Assembly: GCF_002994745.2 (NCBI RefSeq)
Contig: NC_037092.1
Span: forward strand, 24,949,001 to 25,013,000
Source: Rosa chinensis
Lineage: Eukaryota > Streptophyta > Magnoliopsida > Rosales > Rosaceae
Direction: 5' to 3'
DNA: 64,000 nt
The notes beneath the pieces are model-generated. The model saw only the letters and a program-made list of their open reading frames with translations, was not told where the DNA came from and ran no database searches. Both the position numbers and the translations under genes were made by a program. Positions 11,699 to 24,696 of this stretch are shown in pieces (position 1 is the stretch's first letter; each line of letters begins with the position of its first letter).

Positions 11699-14377
11699 TG
11701 TGAGCCCCAGAAAAATTTATCGAGCTTAAGTGAAATAGTTCGATAAGTTACTTATCGATTTCGATAAAAGTCAAAGTGCTCGGGAGTATTTTCAGAAATT
11801 TTTGTAAAGTGAAATCCTCAATTTAGGAGTTGGATAAGGAAGTATACGTCACGACGAGTTCGTGGAAATTTTCGGGGAATTTTCCGGTGACCCGGACTAT
11901 TTATAACGAATTTCCGAAGTTGGGAAATTTTAGAACTTAAAACAAGAAATAGAAAATAGGAGGAGAAATCCCAGCCATTGATCCACCCACCGCTTCATCC
12001 TAGCCGTCCATCCTTAACTGGATCAATCTATATATCCAATTATCCGTGTGTTGCTCTGTTGGGAAAACTAGAAGGATCGAGAGAGAAGGAGAGAGAACTC
12101 GGTGTTCTCTGACCCGACGGGACCCGGAAACCCGCAAAGAGGATCCGACCGGCGCTGATCAGTCCGGCCACATCACAGCGGAGGACCACCGAAATTCTCT
12201 TCGTCTCAACTGTGCCGACGTCCCTGTGGCCTCTGATCGTCCATGCATCGATCGTAGATGAGCTTTGTGTCTCGTTCGGTGAGTTCTGCAATCACCGGAG
12301 ACTCCGGCCACCGTATGAGCTGCAAGTGGTATGAAAATCATTCCTCTCGTCATGCTCTACACGTTTATGTAAATAGCTTTCATTTTCGAATGGGTTCTGA
12401 TGAAATTGGGTTTTGGGTGACGTCGGAATTCACTGTGATTCCGGTTTCCGGCAGCTGTTTGGGTGTCTTCAACTCTTTTACGAGGGTCATTGTGGTCCTA
12501 GGACTCGGAAGCATGGCTGGTTGAGCTGAAATCGTTGGCCTGGCTGAGTTGATAGTTTCGGGTACGTTCTGCAATAGCGATGTCACCGTTCGTGGTGGTA
12601 GTTTCGATCACCCCTGGTAACTTCTTGGTTTTGATTTGTGCTTTGAGTGTCTATTGATGTTGGGTTAAATTCGCAAACGCAGAATTGGCCAGGTTTGGAA
12701 GTAGTTGAGTGGGAACTCTCGCTGACCTGCGTTCTTCGTTGGAAAACAAACCTGCAGTTCGGGGTTTTGTTTTGATCTAGTTGATCACAAGGTGAGTTGG
12801 ATTCTATCAAAGGTGCTGGAAGTTTACCTGTGTGGTTAGCTTTTGGAAACTGGGTTGCTTTGTTGCATGCCTACTGTGATGTTGTGTTTGAGAAGAGTAA
12901 ATTGGATTGATAGTCACAAGAAGTCGAAGCTATGTTGTAAGCTTGCTGTTTTGTTCATGTTTGCTAAATGATTTTGGTTATGGATGTTGTAGTATGTTTC
13001 TCATTCCGGTGAAATTGGCAAAGCATAAATATGCAGTTATACGTTGAATTGGTTATGACATTGTGAAAAAGATTAAGTGGTGGTTGGGTGCCCTTAGTAA
13101 TTTGGGCACACCTTGTGTGAAATGGTAATATGAATATATTGGGTGACCTTAGTAAAAATTCGGGTACACCTAATATGTTTGAAATTAAGTCGTTGCTTGA
13201 TTTACTTCGACATGATCAAATTGGTCAATACTGGTCAAACTAAGAAATGTCGGTCAAACAATGGTCAAATTTGGTCAACTCCTGGTCAAAACAGGAAAAG
13301 TTGGTTTGGACGATATATTAATCGTCGAGATTTCCTATAATTGTTCAAAAGATATTAACCATCGAAATGTCGGAATCTAGGACTCCAGTTACCCAAGGAA
13401 CGGAAGCTTCGCGACTCTCGGAGTACGTGAGAGAAAGCATCGGAATCCAGGTAGGGGATTCAGGACTCTCCTCGGTTAGCGATTTTCTTATATTGTTATT
13501 AATTGATACACGTTAGTTGGTATGGTTTGGTCATGTTCAAATGCAATGCATACTAATCAAACCATGTGAGAAATGTGATGGCTTGAGAGCGAAGGGTGGC
13601 TCTGACTTCCTTGGGTTCGATCCCCAAAACCTCCGGAGGGTTAGTTACACCGGTCGGACGGTGAGCGATCGCAATAACGACCCGATCCGTGTGTGTAGCT
13701 AGGTAGCGGACGCTCTCGCTACGCTTACCTGGTGATAAATTAATTTGAGGTAAGGTCGTGTAGTGGGTCTATGGGACCGGCCATCAGGTAATATTTGGAT
13801 TTGGCGCCGTATTTATTTAAGCATCACGCATCTGTTTTCAAGTTGAAAAACATTAAAGTTTGTCGTTCCTTTAAAATGTTTGACTTAAGCATGTTTTCAT
13901 ACTGGGATCCCAAATATACATTAAAGGGTTTCAAACCTAGTCGTGGTAGAGTTCCTGTAAGAGCAGCGAGGACGAAAGCTCACCCCTACAACAGTGTGGA
14001 TGCAGGTACTGTGCACTGGTGACGGGACAATAGCGGACGGAGCTGGGTGTGCAGAACAAATTCGGTAAATTACCTTTTTATTTCTTGAACTTCGTATTCC
14101 GAGACCTGTAAACAGTCAACTGAGTGTCAAATCCAGTCACACTCTTGTTCTTTGAAGTGCGTACCCTTTGTGTGAACACTAATTCCAAGCTTTAGCCGAT
14201 TGAAACGAATTTTTCACCTCAAAAGTATTTGTAGCTTCCGCTGTGTTTCTACGAAAAGTTTTCAAACAAAATGCCTAGCGGTTCTCTAGAATGTAAATCG
14301 AGCGTTCGGTTTATGTTTTAGAGTCTCGCGGCACTGTGACGTGCTTAAGCTGGTGAGGTGCAGCTTGGGGCGTTACA
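11699..14377. mobile_element. Putative solo LTR, 2679 bp, TSD AGTTT
   Basis: It starts TGTGAGCCCC and ends GGGGCGTTACA, with TG...CA termini inside a near-inverted GC-rich end. AGTTT is repeated at 11694-11698 and 14378-14382. The other spacer at about 3087-3100 has a continuous sequence across this point, so the borders are supported by a paralogous empty site. No gag or pol frame is present. Length and structure fit a long LTR of a gypsy-type element left alone by LTR-LTR recombination; a large non-coding element is the alternative. Confidence 0.78.
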
Positions 14378-14736
14378 AGTTTGCTGAACGGTTCAGAACA
14401 ATACCCAACCCGATCCGACTGGTTACACCACCGGCTCCTCTAGCCGCTCAAATCTGATCCGCTCGATCAAATGACGCCGGCCCACTTGATTAGGCCAAAT
14501 AAATCCCTACTATATTGAGATAGGCTATCAGAGTTACTTTGATAATAATAAATTTATATATTGTTAATATTTCAGAATTATTTTAATACCTACGAGGAAA
14601 AAACTTAGATGGATGGATTTTGGACCCGTTTACTGAACGGTTCGGAACAATACCCGACGCGATCCGACTGGTTACCACTTACGGTGTTAAGTCCACATAA
14701 ACCCCGGGAAGCTAATCTAGAAGGTCTCGGAAACAG

Positions 14737-17700
14737 ATGGCATTGCCTCGCTCATTTCTGTTTGGCTCGTCTCCCTTTATATTACGTAGCAGACTCCATC
14801 ATATAACAATCCTTCTCCCTTCTCTCACTACCAAACCCATTCCTTCACTCTCTTTCTCTCTCTCCTCCACCACCGCCATGGCTTCCGCTTCTCCCGCCAA
14901 GAAGGTAATAGCACTACTGATTCTCAGCTCTTGTGTGTGTGGTTTTGTGTGAGTGAGAGAGTGACTGTTGAATCTTGCAGGTTCTGGTTCCGATTGCGAA
15001 TGGCTCGGAGCCGATGGAGGCGGTGATCGTCGTCGATGTTCTGCGCCGAGCCGGAGCTGATGTCACTGTGGCTTCTGTGGAGAAGCAGCTGAGGGTTGAG
15101 GCGTGTCGTGGGGTTAAGATCATCGCTGATGCTTTGGTTTCGGACTGTGGCCAGACCTCCTTCGATCTCATTACTCTGCCTGTGAGTATTCCATCCCTCG
15201 TGTTTGAATCGATGAGTATATATGTGTTCTTAATTTTTGTGTCACAACTTCAAATTTTGGCAGCTTTTGTTTGATTGCTTAAACTCTTGATAGAAAAGAA
15301 AGACGAAAGTGAAAACTAACGATAGAAACCAAGAGAGTAGTGGGAATTGTTGAACTGGTTACTAAAGAAGTATGCTTATTTGAAGCAGCTGTTTTTAGCT
15401 TTGTTGAATCTAGGCTTGTGGTTGTTCATTTGGTTCGTAGCCGGCTTGTGATTAGGAGTTGATAATCAACTAATTGGAGAGCTGCGATCGGGGAAATTTA
15501 GGGAATCAGTGGGATACCTTATATGGAACTGTTTGAGGAAACTGATTCATATCAGTCTTAAGCAACCATCTGTTTCCTTACCGTTTAGTTTCCCTCAAAT
15601 GAGCCCATGTCTTTTGATAGAACTATGCATACAGCTTGATATAGTCCATAACATATATCAATGGAGGAAGCCTTTTATCTATCTGTACTTGCATCGTTCT
15701 ATCTTAGGAGTTTTTGAAGTGTGCGTTATTGGTTGCTTATTGTAATTGAACTTGACTTTTGGCTTTTCATGCTATAGGGAGGGATACCGGGTGCTACCAA
15801 TCTTAAGAATAGTGAGGTCCTGCAAAGCCTGGTGAAAAAGCAAGCTGCCGATGGGAAGCTCTATGCTGCAATCTGCGCTGCACCTGCAGTGGCACTTGGG
15901 TCTTGGGGTGTGCTGAAGGGATTGAAAGTAAGTACGCTAAGCCTCTGCTACCATTTTATTTTTCATTTCTCATATTTACAAATTTTTATTGTAGTTCCTT
16001 TTTTTCACCTGAAGTAAGTAGATTTGAGCTTACGGCCTGAATTGGTTTTTGACAGGCAACTTGCCATCCTTCAGTAATGGATCAATTAGCAGCATCTGGT
16101 GCAACTGCTGTTGAATCAAGAGTGCAGCTGGATGGCAAAGCTGTGACAAGTCGTGGACCTGGTACTACCATAGAGTTTGCTGTTGCACTTGTTGAGCAAT
16201 TGTATGGGAAAGGGAAAGCTGATGAAGTTTCTGGTCCCCTGGTAAATGTTTCCTCAGCATAGTTTCTTTTGACTTGTTACATTATTTCCCAAAAAGAAAA
16301 GTATAAAACTATGGAAATAGCATTTGAAGATAAGGTCATTTGGGTAGTTTGATCTTGATAGAGTTGGTACAACGGATATTGGTTGCTTATCTGATGTAGG
16401 AGAAGGAGTTCAGTAAAGAAAGGGGAATTCAGTAGAACTTTCTATAGCAAAACAATGTGGTGGAATTCAGAAATGGAACTTTTAATGTCCTTCGACTAAA
16501 TGGAAACAATTGGTGAAAATTATAGAGGACATTTTAGTGTTCAGTTCAGATAGACTGCAGAAGATGATCCAAAAAAAACTATTCACCTAAGGTTCATTCA
16601 TTTGAAGAAAGAAATGGATAAGCGGTAGTATTCAGCTGAAAGGGTGGTTTATTATAATAGTTGCACCTAGCTGGGTTTAAGAGCCTACCGGATATGGACC
16701 ATTGTGGTTTGGCTTCTTAGTTGAGGAAGCCACAAGCTTTGATGTTTGGCTTTGGGCCTTTGGCTTGGTTTACTTAAACTTAAAATAGGCTTCACCAGAG
16801 CACAGTTATGTATCAGCTATCTGTGAATGCTCATATTTATTTGGAAGACCTACCCTATGATTATTGGGTGGAGGTAGTGGTTGCTGCTTTCCAGTGGTGC
16901 TATTCTGTTAGTGGCTTTCTTATAGAGTGATTGGGAAGCTATCATTGTCTGGAAAAATGGAAATAAAAAGGCTCTGTTATGATCTAACCTCTTCTGTTGC
17001 CATTAGTTTTATCGCCAAATAGAGAAGTCAATGCATTTTTGAATACTCTTTTGTTTCTGTTTGTGCTGGGTGTGTGACTTCACATTTTTACTCAGGTTAT
17101 GCGTTCCAACCATGGGGATGAATATATCATAACTGAGCAAAACCCAACAAAGTGGACTTTCACTGATTCCCCAAAGGTGAACTTTTCATTTTTTATATAT
17201 TTGTTTTGTCTTGGAACATTGTAGGCAGTGTTGGTTCACTATTTAGCAGAGAGTAAAATTTGAGAACAAAAAGTGAGCTCATTATTTGTCTTGTGTAGTA
17301 GTGTTAGACATTGTGTATATAGTCATATTCAAGTGCTTTACATTTGCAATTATTTTCATTATCTTACGAGAAACTATAAGTTTGATGTGACAGGAAGAGT
17401 TGCTATTCTGTTTCAAGATGCTCCTTTATGACCTTTTGTCTTTATCCTTCAGATTCTTGTACCGATAGCTAATGGTACAGAGGAAATGGAAGCTATAATG
17501 ATCATTGATATTCTACGAGAAGCCAAAGCAACTGTTGTGGTGGCCTCTGTAGAAGATAAGCTAGACATTATTGCTTCTCGCAAAGTTAAGCTGGAAGCAG
17601 ATGTGCTCCTGGATGAAGCGGCCAAACTTTCGTATGACCTAATAGTTTTGCCTGTAAGTTAGTTTTCTTGTTTGCTTTTGTTTAATCATTACTGTTCACC

Positions 17701-18463
17701 AGTTGACTAGGGTAACTGTATTCTTTACTTTTCAGGGTGGACTTGGCGGTGCTCAAGCTTTTGCAAAATCAGAAACACTTGTGAATTTGTTGAAAAAGCA
17801 GAGGGAATCAAATAAGCCTTATGGAGCTATATGTGCTTCACCAGCTTTAGTCTTTGAACCCCATGGCTTACTCAAGGTATGCCCTATAGCATTTTCTGAA
17901 ATCCATTTCATTGAAGGACCACTCCACTGAAACTTGATTAACTCCATTAACATTGCCCAGAGCTGACTGCAGTGCATCTAATGCGGTAATCTACTAGTTA
18001 GTTCTAACTGCATAAGAGATTCACCTGACCACTGTGCTTGTTGGATTTCTCTTTCGCATCATTAAGATCCTTTCTCTCGGAATCTGATATCCATTATAGT
18101 CATCCAAATGTTGTTATTTGAAAACCATGATATCAACACCATCATCTCAACATTTTGAAATGTGAATAGAACATGTTTTAATATCAACGTGTAAGATCCC
18201 CTTTATATGCCAGAGTGCTGCATCCAGTTGTAAACTATGTTTTTTCTTTCATGCAGGGAAAAAAGGCCACAGCTTTCCCAGCAATGTGTGACAAGCTGTC
18301 AGATAAGAGTGAAATTGAAAATAGGGTATTGGTTGATGGTAACCTCATCACCAGCAGGGGGCCAGGAACTTCCGTGGAGTTTGCTCTAGGAATTGTTGAG
18401 AAGTTTTTTGGCCGCGAAAAAGCAATAGAGCTTGCAAAAGTTATGGTTTTTGTTCGTCCATAA
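14737..18463 (+). CDS. DJ1B: DJ-1/PfpI two-domain protein, copy 2 (DJ1B-like)
   Basis: Eight exons: 14737-14904, 14981-15181, 15778-15927, 16056-16241, 17096-17176, 17453-17653, 17736-17876, 18257-18463. All exon phases match copy 1 and the product is 444 residues. Order: a Ser-rich putative plastid transit segment (1-56), DJ-1 domain 1 (about 57-235, Cys156 in AICAAP), a linker exon containing VMRSNHGDEYIITE, and DJ-1 domain 2 (about 263-440, Cys362 in AICASP). It keeps the intact SRGPGT loops in both domains and a short C-terminus (FVRP). A second ATG in strong context (GCCATGG, at 14878) sits just before the first DJ-1 domain and would give a transit-less protein. This copy looks like the functional one. 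The 3' untranslated region contains a 70-bp tandem duplication (18511-18643). Confidence 0.92.
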
Positions 18464-19326
18464 AACTATATTCACCTAGAGAAGTGGAGAGCGGGATTCA
18501 TGTGCAAACGAATCCTTTTATGAGGTTATGTATCATGGTTTTGTATGTACATAAATGTGTAAGGGATGGAGCTCCACATGAATCCTTTTATGAGGTTATG
18601 TATCACGGTTTTGTATGTAAATAAATGTGTAAGGGATGGAGCTTTGAATCTTGTGATAATTCTAGGTTTATATGTCTAATTTCACTGCCTACTTGAGAGT
18701 TTATCTCTTTGTAGTATCATCCTCCTCTGTTCAGAAGTTCTTGAACCTTTTGGACCTTGAATTTAGCACCTGGTTTTGTGAACTCTAGGCTCTCAGTGTG
18801 TACCAGATATTGTATGAATTTGTACATGGGTCGACTCTGGTTTGCAGGCAACCATACTGCAAGTTACTAGTGTTTGGTGTTAATTTCGCCTTCAAAATTT
18901 TAGTGTTTTATAGTCAGAACGGTAACTTGTTTTGCCGTTTGAAAATTGACTACGAGGAAGATGTCTCTGGTGAGTCTGCTCGCTGCCAATCTCACTATAG
19001 GACAATACTGAAAGATCTGTAAGAACTTTAACGTCTGAAAATTTGAGTTGAAATTATCAAAGAAAGTATCCAAGGAATAAAATCCTGTTTTAATGATGTA
19101 ATCAAATCAATGTTCCAGAAATCGGTAGGCAAAAGGTCGAGTCTTAGATAGATAGATATGTATTTTAATGTTATTAACTTATTATACAATTATACAATAG
19201 ATTAATTAATGTTCTTACAGTCGCTAGGGGGTAGGCTGATGGGAGGAGGGCCTACTGCCTAATTGTTTAGGCAGGCATATATATTTTAATATTTTAATTT
19301 TATATAATAACATATAAATACGTGTC
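18464..19326. other. 3' flank of DJ1B copy 2, with empty MULE site
   Basis: A 70-bp unit is repeated at 18511-18580 and 18581-18643. The rest parallels 7450-8145. The Pack-MULE target TATATTTTA is unoccupied at 19280-19288 and the DNA continues exactly as on the right side of elements A and B until the copia LTR starts at 19327. Confidence 0.8.
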
Positions 19327-19544
19327 TGCTATAGAGAAACTGAAATTGAGAGGAAATCGCTGTGTATTTTCATTGATAATAAGGGTCTCTTTATATAGAG
19401 GATTACAATGTATAGAATCTCAATCATACAAGGAAAGTAATCGTACTTTGAATAGGAATCTAGATCCTTCTAATTTAACCCTATTACTACTAGGTCAAGT
19501 AACCTAGAGTTTGGGCCAAACACAAATTAGGGTTTACTTGAACA
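19327..19544 (-). repeat. 3' LTR of an antisense copia element
   Basis: The LTR starts TGCTATAGAG and ends ACTTGAACA in plus orientation. It is followed by CTCCCCCTTG, the polypurine tract read on the opposite strand, so the element runs right to left. It interrupts the duplicated spacer after ACGTGTC. The other LTR is not visible. Confidence 0.75.
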
Positions 19545-21890
19545 CTCCCCCTTGTGTTGCCCAAGCGCGTTGCTTCTCTCGTTGCCTCGTTAAAAACCTT
19601 GCCGAGTAACAAAAACCCAGTGGGACAAAAATAACCTTGGTCGAAGGGGAAAAAGAGCACAACACACCCTTCACGTTTCGAGGTGAACATGTAGACATCT
19701 CCCCCTGATGTCTGCGTCTCCACCTGATGACTACGATCACGAGAGTTCAGATAATTTCCGCAAGCCAATTCTTGCCACATGTTTCTCGAACGTGGATTTG
19801 GGCAATGACTTAGTAAACAAGTCTGCCACATTATCTTCATATCGAACCTAGTTCACTTTGGTATTTGAGGAGAGTCTGTTGTTGCTGATTATGCTTGGTA
19901 TTGTCGCCTTTGATGTAACATTGCTTCATTTGTTCAAAACGAACAGCATTATCCTAAATGCTCGTAGGCTCATCTTGTGGTAGATTTCAAACCACAATTG
20001 TTCGAACATGCGTGATTATGGATCCAATCCATACACATTCATGAACCACTTCGTGAAGAGTAATAATCTCTGAATGGTTTGAAGATATAGTGACTATGGT
20101 CTGTTCTATAGACCTCCAAGATATCACGGTCTTTTCCCATGGCGAACACTTAACCAGTTTGGGAGCGACCTTTGTGTGGGTCAGAGAGGTACCCAGCATC
20201 AGCAAAACCTTCCAAAACACTTATATCGTTTTGGGATGGGGATAGAGAACGCAGGCCAACGTTGGCGGCGTTTCTGGTGTGTGATGGGTCCGAATCCATC
20301 TTCTTTCTGTAGGGATAGAACAAATTCATATCAATCGTACATCTCAAGTATTGAAAGATATCTTTTACACCAATCAAAATGGCATCGCGTTGGCGCAGAG
20401 CTATACCTTAGCTAACAAGTTCACTGCAAACGAGATGTCTAGTCCTGTGCATTGAGCTAAGTACAATAAGGCGCCTATTGTACTCAAGTAAGACATTTCT
20501 GCCTCTAGCACATCTTCGTCATCATCCTTTAGAAGAAGAGGATCCTTTTCAAGATCGAGACTACGGACGATCATGGGGGTGCTTGAAGGTTTGACCTTGT
20601 CAAAATGCCTAAGCATCTATCGACACGATGCTCAAGTTCCAAACTGAGACATAATCGTGTTCTCCCATAATCCTTCATCTCAAAATCGGATTTCAAGTGT
20701 TCAGCGATTTCCCTTAACTCTTTAAGGGCTTCTAATGAAGATCATGTCCAACATGAACCGCGATGAAATCCGAAACTTGTTATGGAAACACTTGGGCATA
20801 TCCCTTCCCAATCAAGTAGTCATTTTAGCGAGCGTTTCAACTTCTTTGTAAACGCGCTCCGTGGTTTAGAGCCACTTGACTTGGGTAAATGAAGTTCACC
20901 ATGAACCTTCATGTATATTCCGTATCTAGATCCTTATAGAGATACGTAGTGACCACATTTGTAAGCTGCATGTTCAATTATTCAGAAACTACCAAACTGA
21001 CAGGGTAGTGGAGTGCAATGACATCCATTACGAGAGAATATGTTTCATCGTAGTTGATTTCAGGGCGTTTTATGAGAAGCCTTGTTCCATAAGGCGAGAT
21101 TACCATCTCTTTTTCTCACTATGCTTTCTAACGAAGACCCATTAGTCAACATGTTTTATGTTAGGAGGTGTTGGCATCACTAGCTCGAAAACCTTCCTCT
21201 TCGTTAGAGAATCCATCTTAACCAGGATCGCATCTTTCCATTTAGGCTAAATTTCTCTACGTTGGCATTCATTCATCAACTGAGCGTGGTTCGATATCAT
21301 CTGACTCAACAAACTCATGCGCAACTACATCATCAATTATGATGGAGTTTCTATCCCACGTCTTATGTACACTAGTGTAAGTTTTATAAAGCTCTATATT
21401 CTCAGGAATATGTTCTGACGTTGAGGCGTACCCCAACGATAACCATAACCCGGAAAATACTCATGAGACGGATTTTGAGTGTCGATGATCAAAGTATTGA
21501 AATGTGCCAAAGTATCATTCGAACCCACCGACCTCTCACGCATCCTAGCTGGGGCCATGGCCTATAACACCAGAGTGCCACTCTCTTTGGCATTGGCGCC
21601 ATGCCTACCTCCATGTAGGGTGGAGCTACGTCCTCTCGTAGGGACGTCCTTCCTTGCAGGCATGTTTGCAGCATATTTGTGTGATCTCGTCACTTTAGTA
21701 AGGATCGGGATGAGACATAGTGGGGACAGACCACGACAATTCCTGTCGTTCCTGCTGAACATCTGTGTTCTTATCTCCCCCTAACGATGGGAAGACTGTC
21801 TCATCAAAGTGACATCCGCAAATCTAGCGGTAAGGAGATCGCCTAGCAAGGGCATGAAGTGGCGGACTTCAAGAAAGTGTGTGTGTAACA
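19545..21890 (-). pseudogene. Degenerate Ty1/copia pol, antisense
   Basis: Read right to left, the segments are: integrase C-terminal/linker sequence (about 21885-21490) with ERQELSWSVPTMSH-like text; a decayed reverse transcriptase region; and the RT/RNase H connection with YLSTIGALLYLAQCTGLDIS (about 20520-20430) and VLEGFADAGYLSDPHKGRSQ (about 20220-20150). Frames are broken repeatedly by stops and shifts, so no product is expected. Gag and the 5' LTR are missing; the body ends near where MULE C begins. Confidence 0.82.
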
Positions 21891-21984
21891 TTTTTTTCAA
21901 AACCTAGCCCAACCAGGCATCTTCTAGAGTTCTAGACTAATTGAGGCGGCTAATCATTGATTGGGTCCTTAACCTAAAGCACCA

Positions 21985-23060
21985 AACTAAACAAATATTA
22001 TCTCATTTACTCTAGCAACATAATTTTATTCCCACATACACAATTTAACATCAAATGACCATTTTGCCCTTAACTTAATTAAGAAACTACAACGTGCCAC
22101 TGATGTAGATCGATCTCCTCTCTCTCTGATCTTCGATATTCGATCTCCACCTCCGAGCTCCGGCGCAGTGATGGCTTCCACGCCTGAAGACAACGACGAT
22201 GCCCTCCCTTGACCTCGACGCCCGCTTCCCTCCGGCCACCTTCGAAGTCGCCAACGCCGACAAAACGTAGGTCTTCGGCAAATTCTATCTCCTCTCTCTA
22301 GAATGCCCCCAGCCCCCTCCTTGGATGTCAACTGCACCTCCAATTCCGAGCACCGCCGCCAGATGAAGAAGACCTCTGAAGCTCCGCTGCCACGCTAGGG
22401 TTGTCATCAGACCTCCGAAGCTCCACGCGCCAACATGGGAGTTTGGTTCGGGTTGGGCTCCGACTCTGTTGTTCAGTTTGTTTTTTTTTTGGGTAAAATG
22501 GTTTTTCTGGGTGCCTAAATCTTTTTTTAGATAAAATAAGTGCAGAAAGCTCAAAAGGAAAGAAAAAAGAAAAGAAAAAAAGTTCTATTGGAGGGCAATA
22601 TAAGTCTATTGAGGGGCAATACAGGTTTATTAAAGGTTTATTGGGGGCAATAGATGTTTTGAATTGATGTATTCTCCTTTTTTTTTTTTTTCTAATCAAA
22701 ATTTTATTTTTCTAATTTTAGAAAGATTAGTTCCCATTCTGGTGAACGAAAGTTCTATTGAGGGGCAAAAGAGGTCTATTGGGTAGCAATAAAGGTCTAT
22801 TTGGGGGCAATAACCTTTCTGGCGACTTATGAGATCTTCGAACGACCTCTTTGGGGACCTCCAGCGAGGTTTTCAGAGAAGTTTGGTGGGCGGTGGCCTG
22901 TGACCGGGCTCCGACGAAGTCTCCTATGGTTTCTCTCTCTTCCTTTTTTTTTTCTCTCTCTCTAAATAACAAATGATTGAGGGTAAAATAGTCTAAAAAA
23001 AAACTTAATGTGATAAGTGAGAAAAAAAATCCATAAAAATGGGGTAAATGAATAAAATAT
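21985..23060. mobile_element. MULE C, related to elements A, B and D
   Basis: The left end (TCATTTACTC, then ATTCCCACAT..., AAATGACCATTTTGCCCT) matches the right end of element D read on the other strand. The right end reversed reads TTCATTTACCCC, then TTTCTCACTTAT, then ACTATTTTACCCTC. Inside, G-run motifs of the type TATTGGGGGGCAATA occur near 22580-22650 and 22750-22815. A GC-rich piece at about 22150-22330 starts with an ATG in good context but shifts frame. The target duplication is not clear in the AT-rich flank, so the borders are approximate. Confidence 0.62.
22168..22330 (+). pseudogene. Captured 5' end of an unidentified gene in MULE C
   Basis: After a CT-rich leader comes ATGGCTTCCACGCCTGAAGA, encoding MASTPEDNDDALP before a stop. 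A frame shift there would continue into an open DLDARFPPATFEVANADKT-like reading. GC content is far above the surroundings. I do not recognise the donor gene. A captured start-codon exon is the simplest reading; chance coding character in GC-rich DNA is the alternative. Confidence 0.35.
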
Positions 23061-24412
23061 ATATTTTTTTTCTTAAAAAATTATCAAAACTCCTCTGTTA
23101 TCTCTTGTCGGAACCAATAAAAAAATAAAACCTAAGAACATGAAAAGCCTAGATCTCAAATCCAAGGGAGTTATCAACTAATATATGATGTCTGAATGGA
23201 TCAAGAGTTCAAGACTAAGGATCTCGTCAATTTATATTGAGTGAGTGGGTGAAGCAAATGGTAATCCTACATGTCTATGACTAATATCAGCAAGAAATGA
23301 GACTGAAACAATGAGCAAAAGAATTGTGAAGATCCAAATGAAGGTGCGACAAGGCTTGAGTTTTGGTTCTTTTGAAAATCCCAATGAAATAATTGGATTG
23401 AGCAATAAGCTCAATAAAGCTGAAACCAATCACCAAAACCAACTTAATCATGGGAAGAAGGAAATTCAAGAAAGACCTAACAGGTCAAATTATATCGCTT
23501 GCTATTCAAATCTTCCAACCGCCCAGGCCAAGTCGTGCGGTCGTACCTCATGGTACTGTATAAGTAATATGGGCAGTTTGCAACTTTGCATTCCAAATTT
23601 CTAATTTCTTTGCAGAAGTGCGTATGGTTACTTGGTTAGGTTAGGGAAGATGAATTTTCATATCTAATTTGTAATTTCAATGCCGTGGAAAACTGTTCTT
23701 GGTTGACGACTTGACGGGGCTTAAGTATCAATTTGTAATAGAAAACAAAAATACAAACGGCATTAATATGGTCCAACCACAAACGGTTCACATATGCTAT
23801 GTGGATTGAAAATTATTTCGATTTTTAAAACATTGAATCAAATAGATAATTAGATGATGAATGTATTTCTGTTTTGTATGAGTTATGTAACGGAACTCTT
23901 CTTTTTTGTTTTTTTTTTATGTTATAATGAAGCTCATTCTTGTTGGGACCAAAATGAAAAGTCCCTTCCTTTTGCCCTTTCTATTCCCTTAACAAATGCT
24001 CATCAATTGTCATAAGAAAGTCTTCATCAATATCTCATTGTCAAAAAGTCATTCCAATAAAAGTGCCATGTCCGCTTTGGGTGCCATCATCAAGGTTCAA
24101 TTCAAATGTCATATCTATATATACTGTTCTAAAAATTCTTCTACGCGGTTGTTCAGACTCAGTCTAAGCGCTACAAAGTCACTAGCCACTTAGGTATGTC
24201 AGGTTGAAGATAACTATTCATAATATTTTTTATGACTAACTTTTAATTTGTAAGTATTCATTATATACTTAAATTAATTTTTAAGTATTCATTATATACT
24301 TAAATTTTTCCACGTGTTTTTCAATCAAGTATTGCTAACTATAATTTTTTATTTTAATAAGACACTTATTTGTATGTTACATAATAAAATAGAAACCGCC
24401 TAGACGCCCACC
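23061..24412. other. Intergenic DNA, nothing recognised
   Basis: AT-rich DNA with only short frames in all phases. No family signature, RNA gene or element ends were seen. Confidence 0.5.
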
Positions 24413-24415
24413 TAA

Positions 24416-24693
24416 GAGCATCTCCAACAGAATACTTATTTTAAAAAAAATTTGAAATTTAACTAGTTTTAGGCTAAATTTGATCTCCAGCAGACTAGCT
24501 AAACAAAAGCTGAATTTAGCTTTAGCTAAAAGACCTAGCTATATTAAGCTAGAGAGGAGAGAGAATTTAACTAAAAGTTAAATTTAACTTGAGTTTTAGG
24601 TATTTGCTGGAGCATAATTCAATATTCAACTAGCTATATTTCAATTTTAGCTACTTTTAGCTATCCAGATAGCTATCACTGTTGGAGATGCTC
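24416..24693. mobile_element. Tourist-like MITE (PIF/Harbinger), 278 bp
   Basis: Ends GAGCATCTCCAACAG and CTGTTGGAGATGCTC are exact inverted repeats. They are flanked by TAA at 24413-24415 and 24694-24696, the 3-bp target duplication expected for PIF/Harbinger. The interior is AT-rich with repeated TTTAGCTA words. Confidence 0.88.
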
Positions 24694-24696
24694 TAA

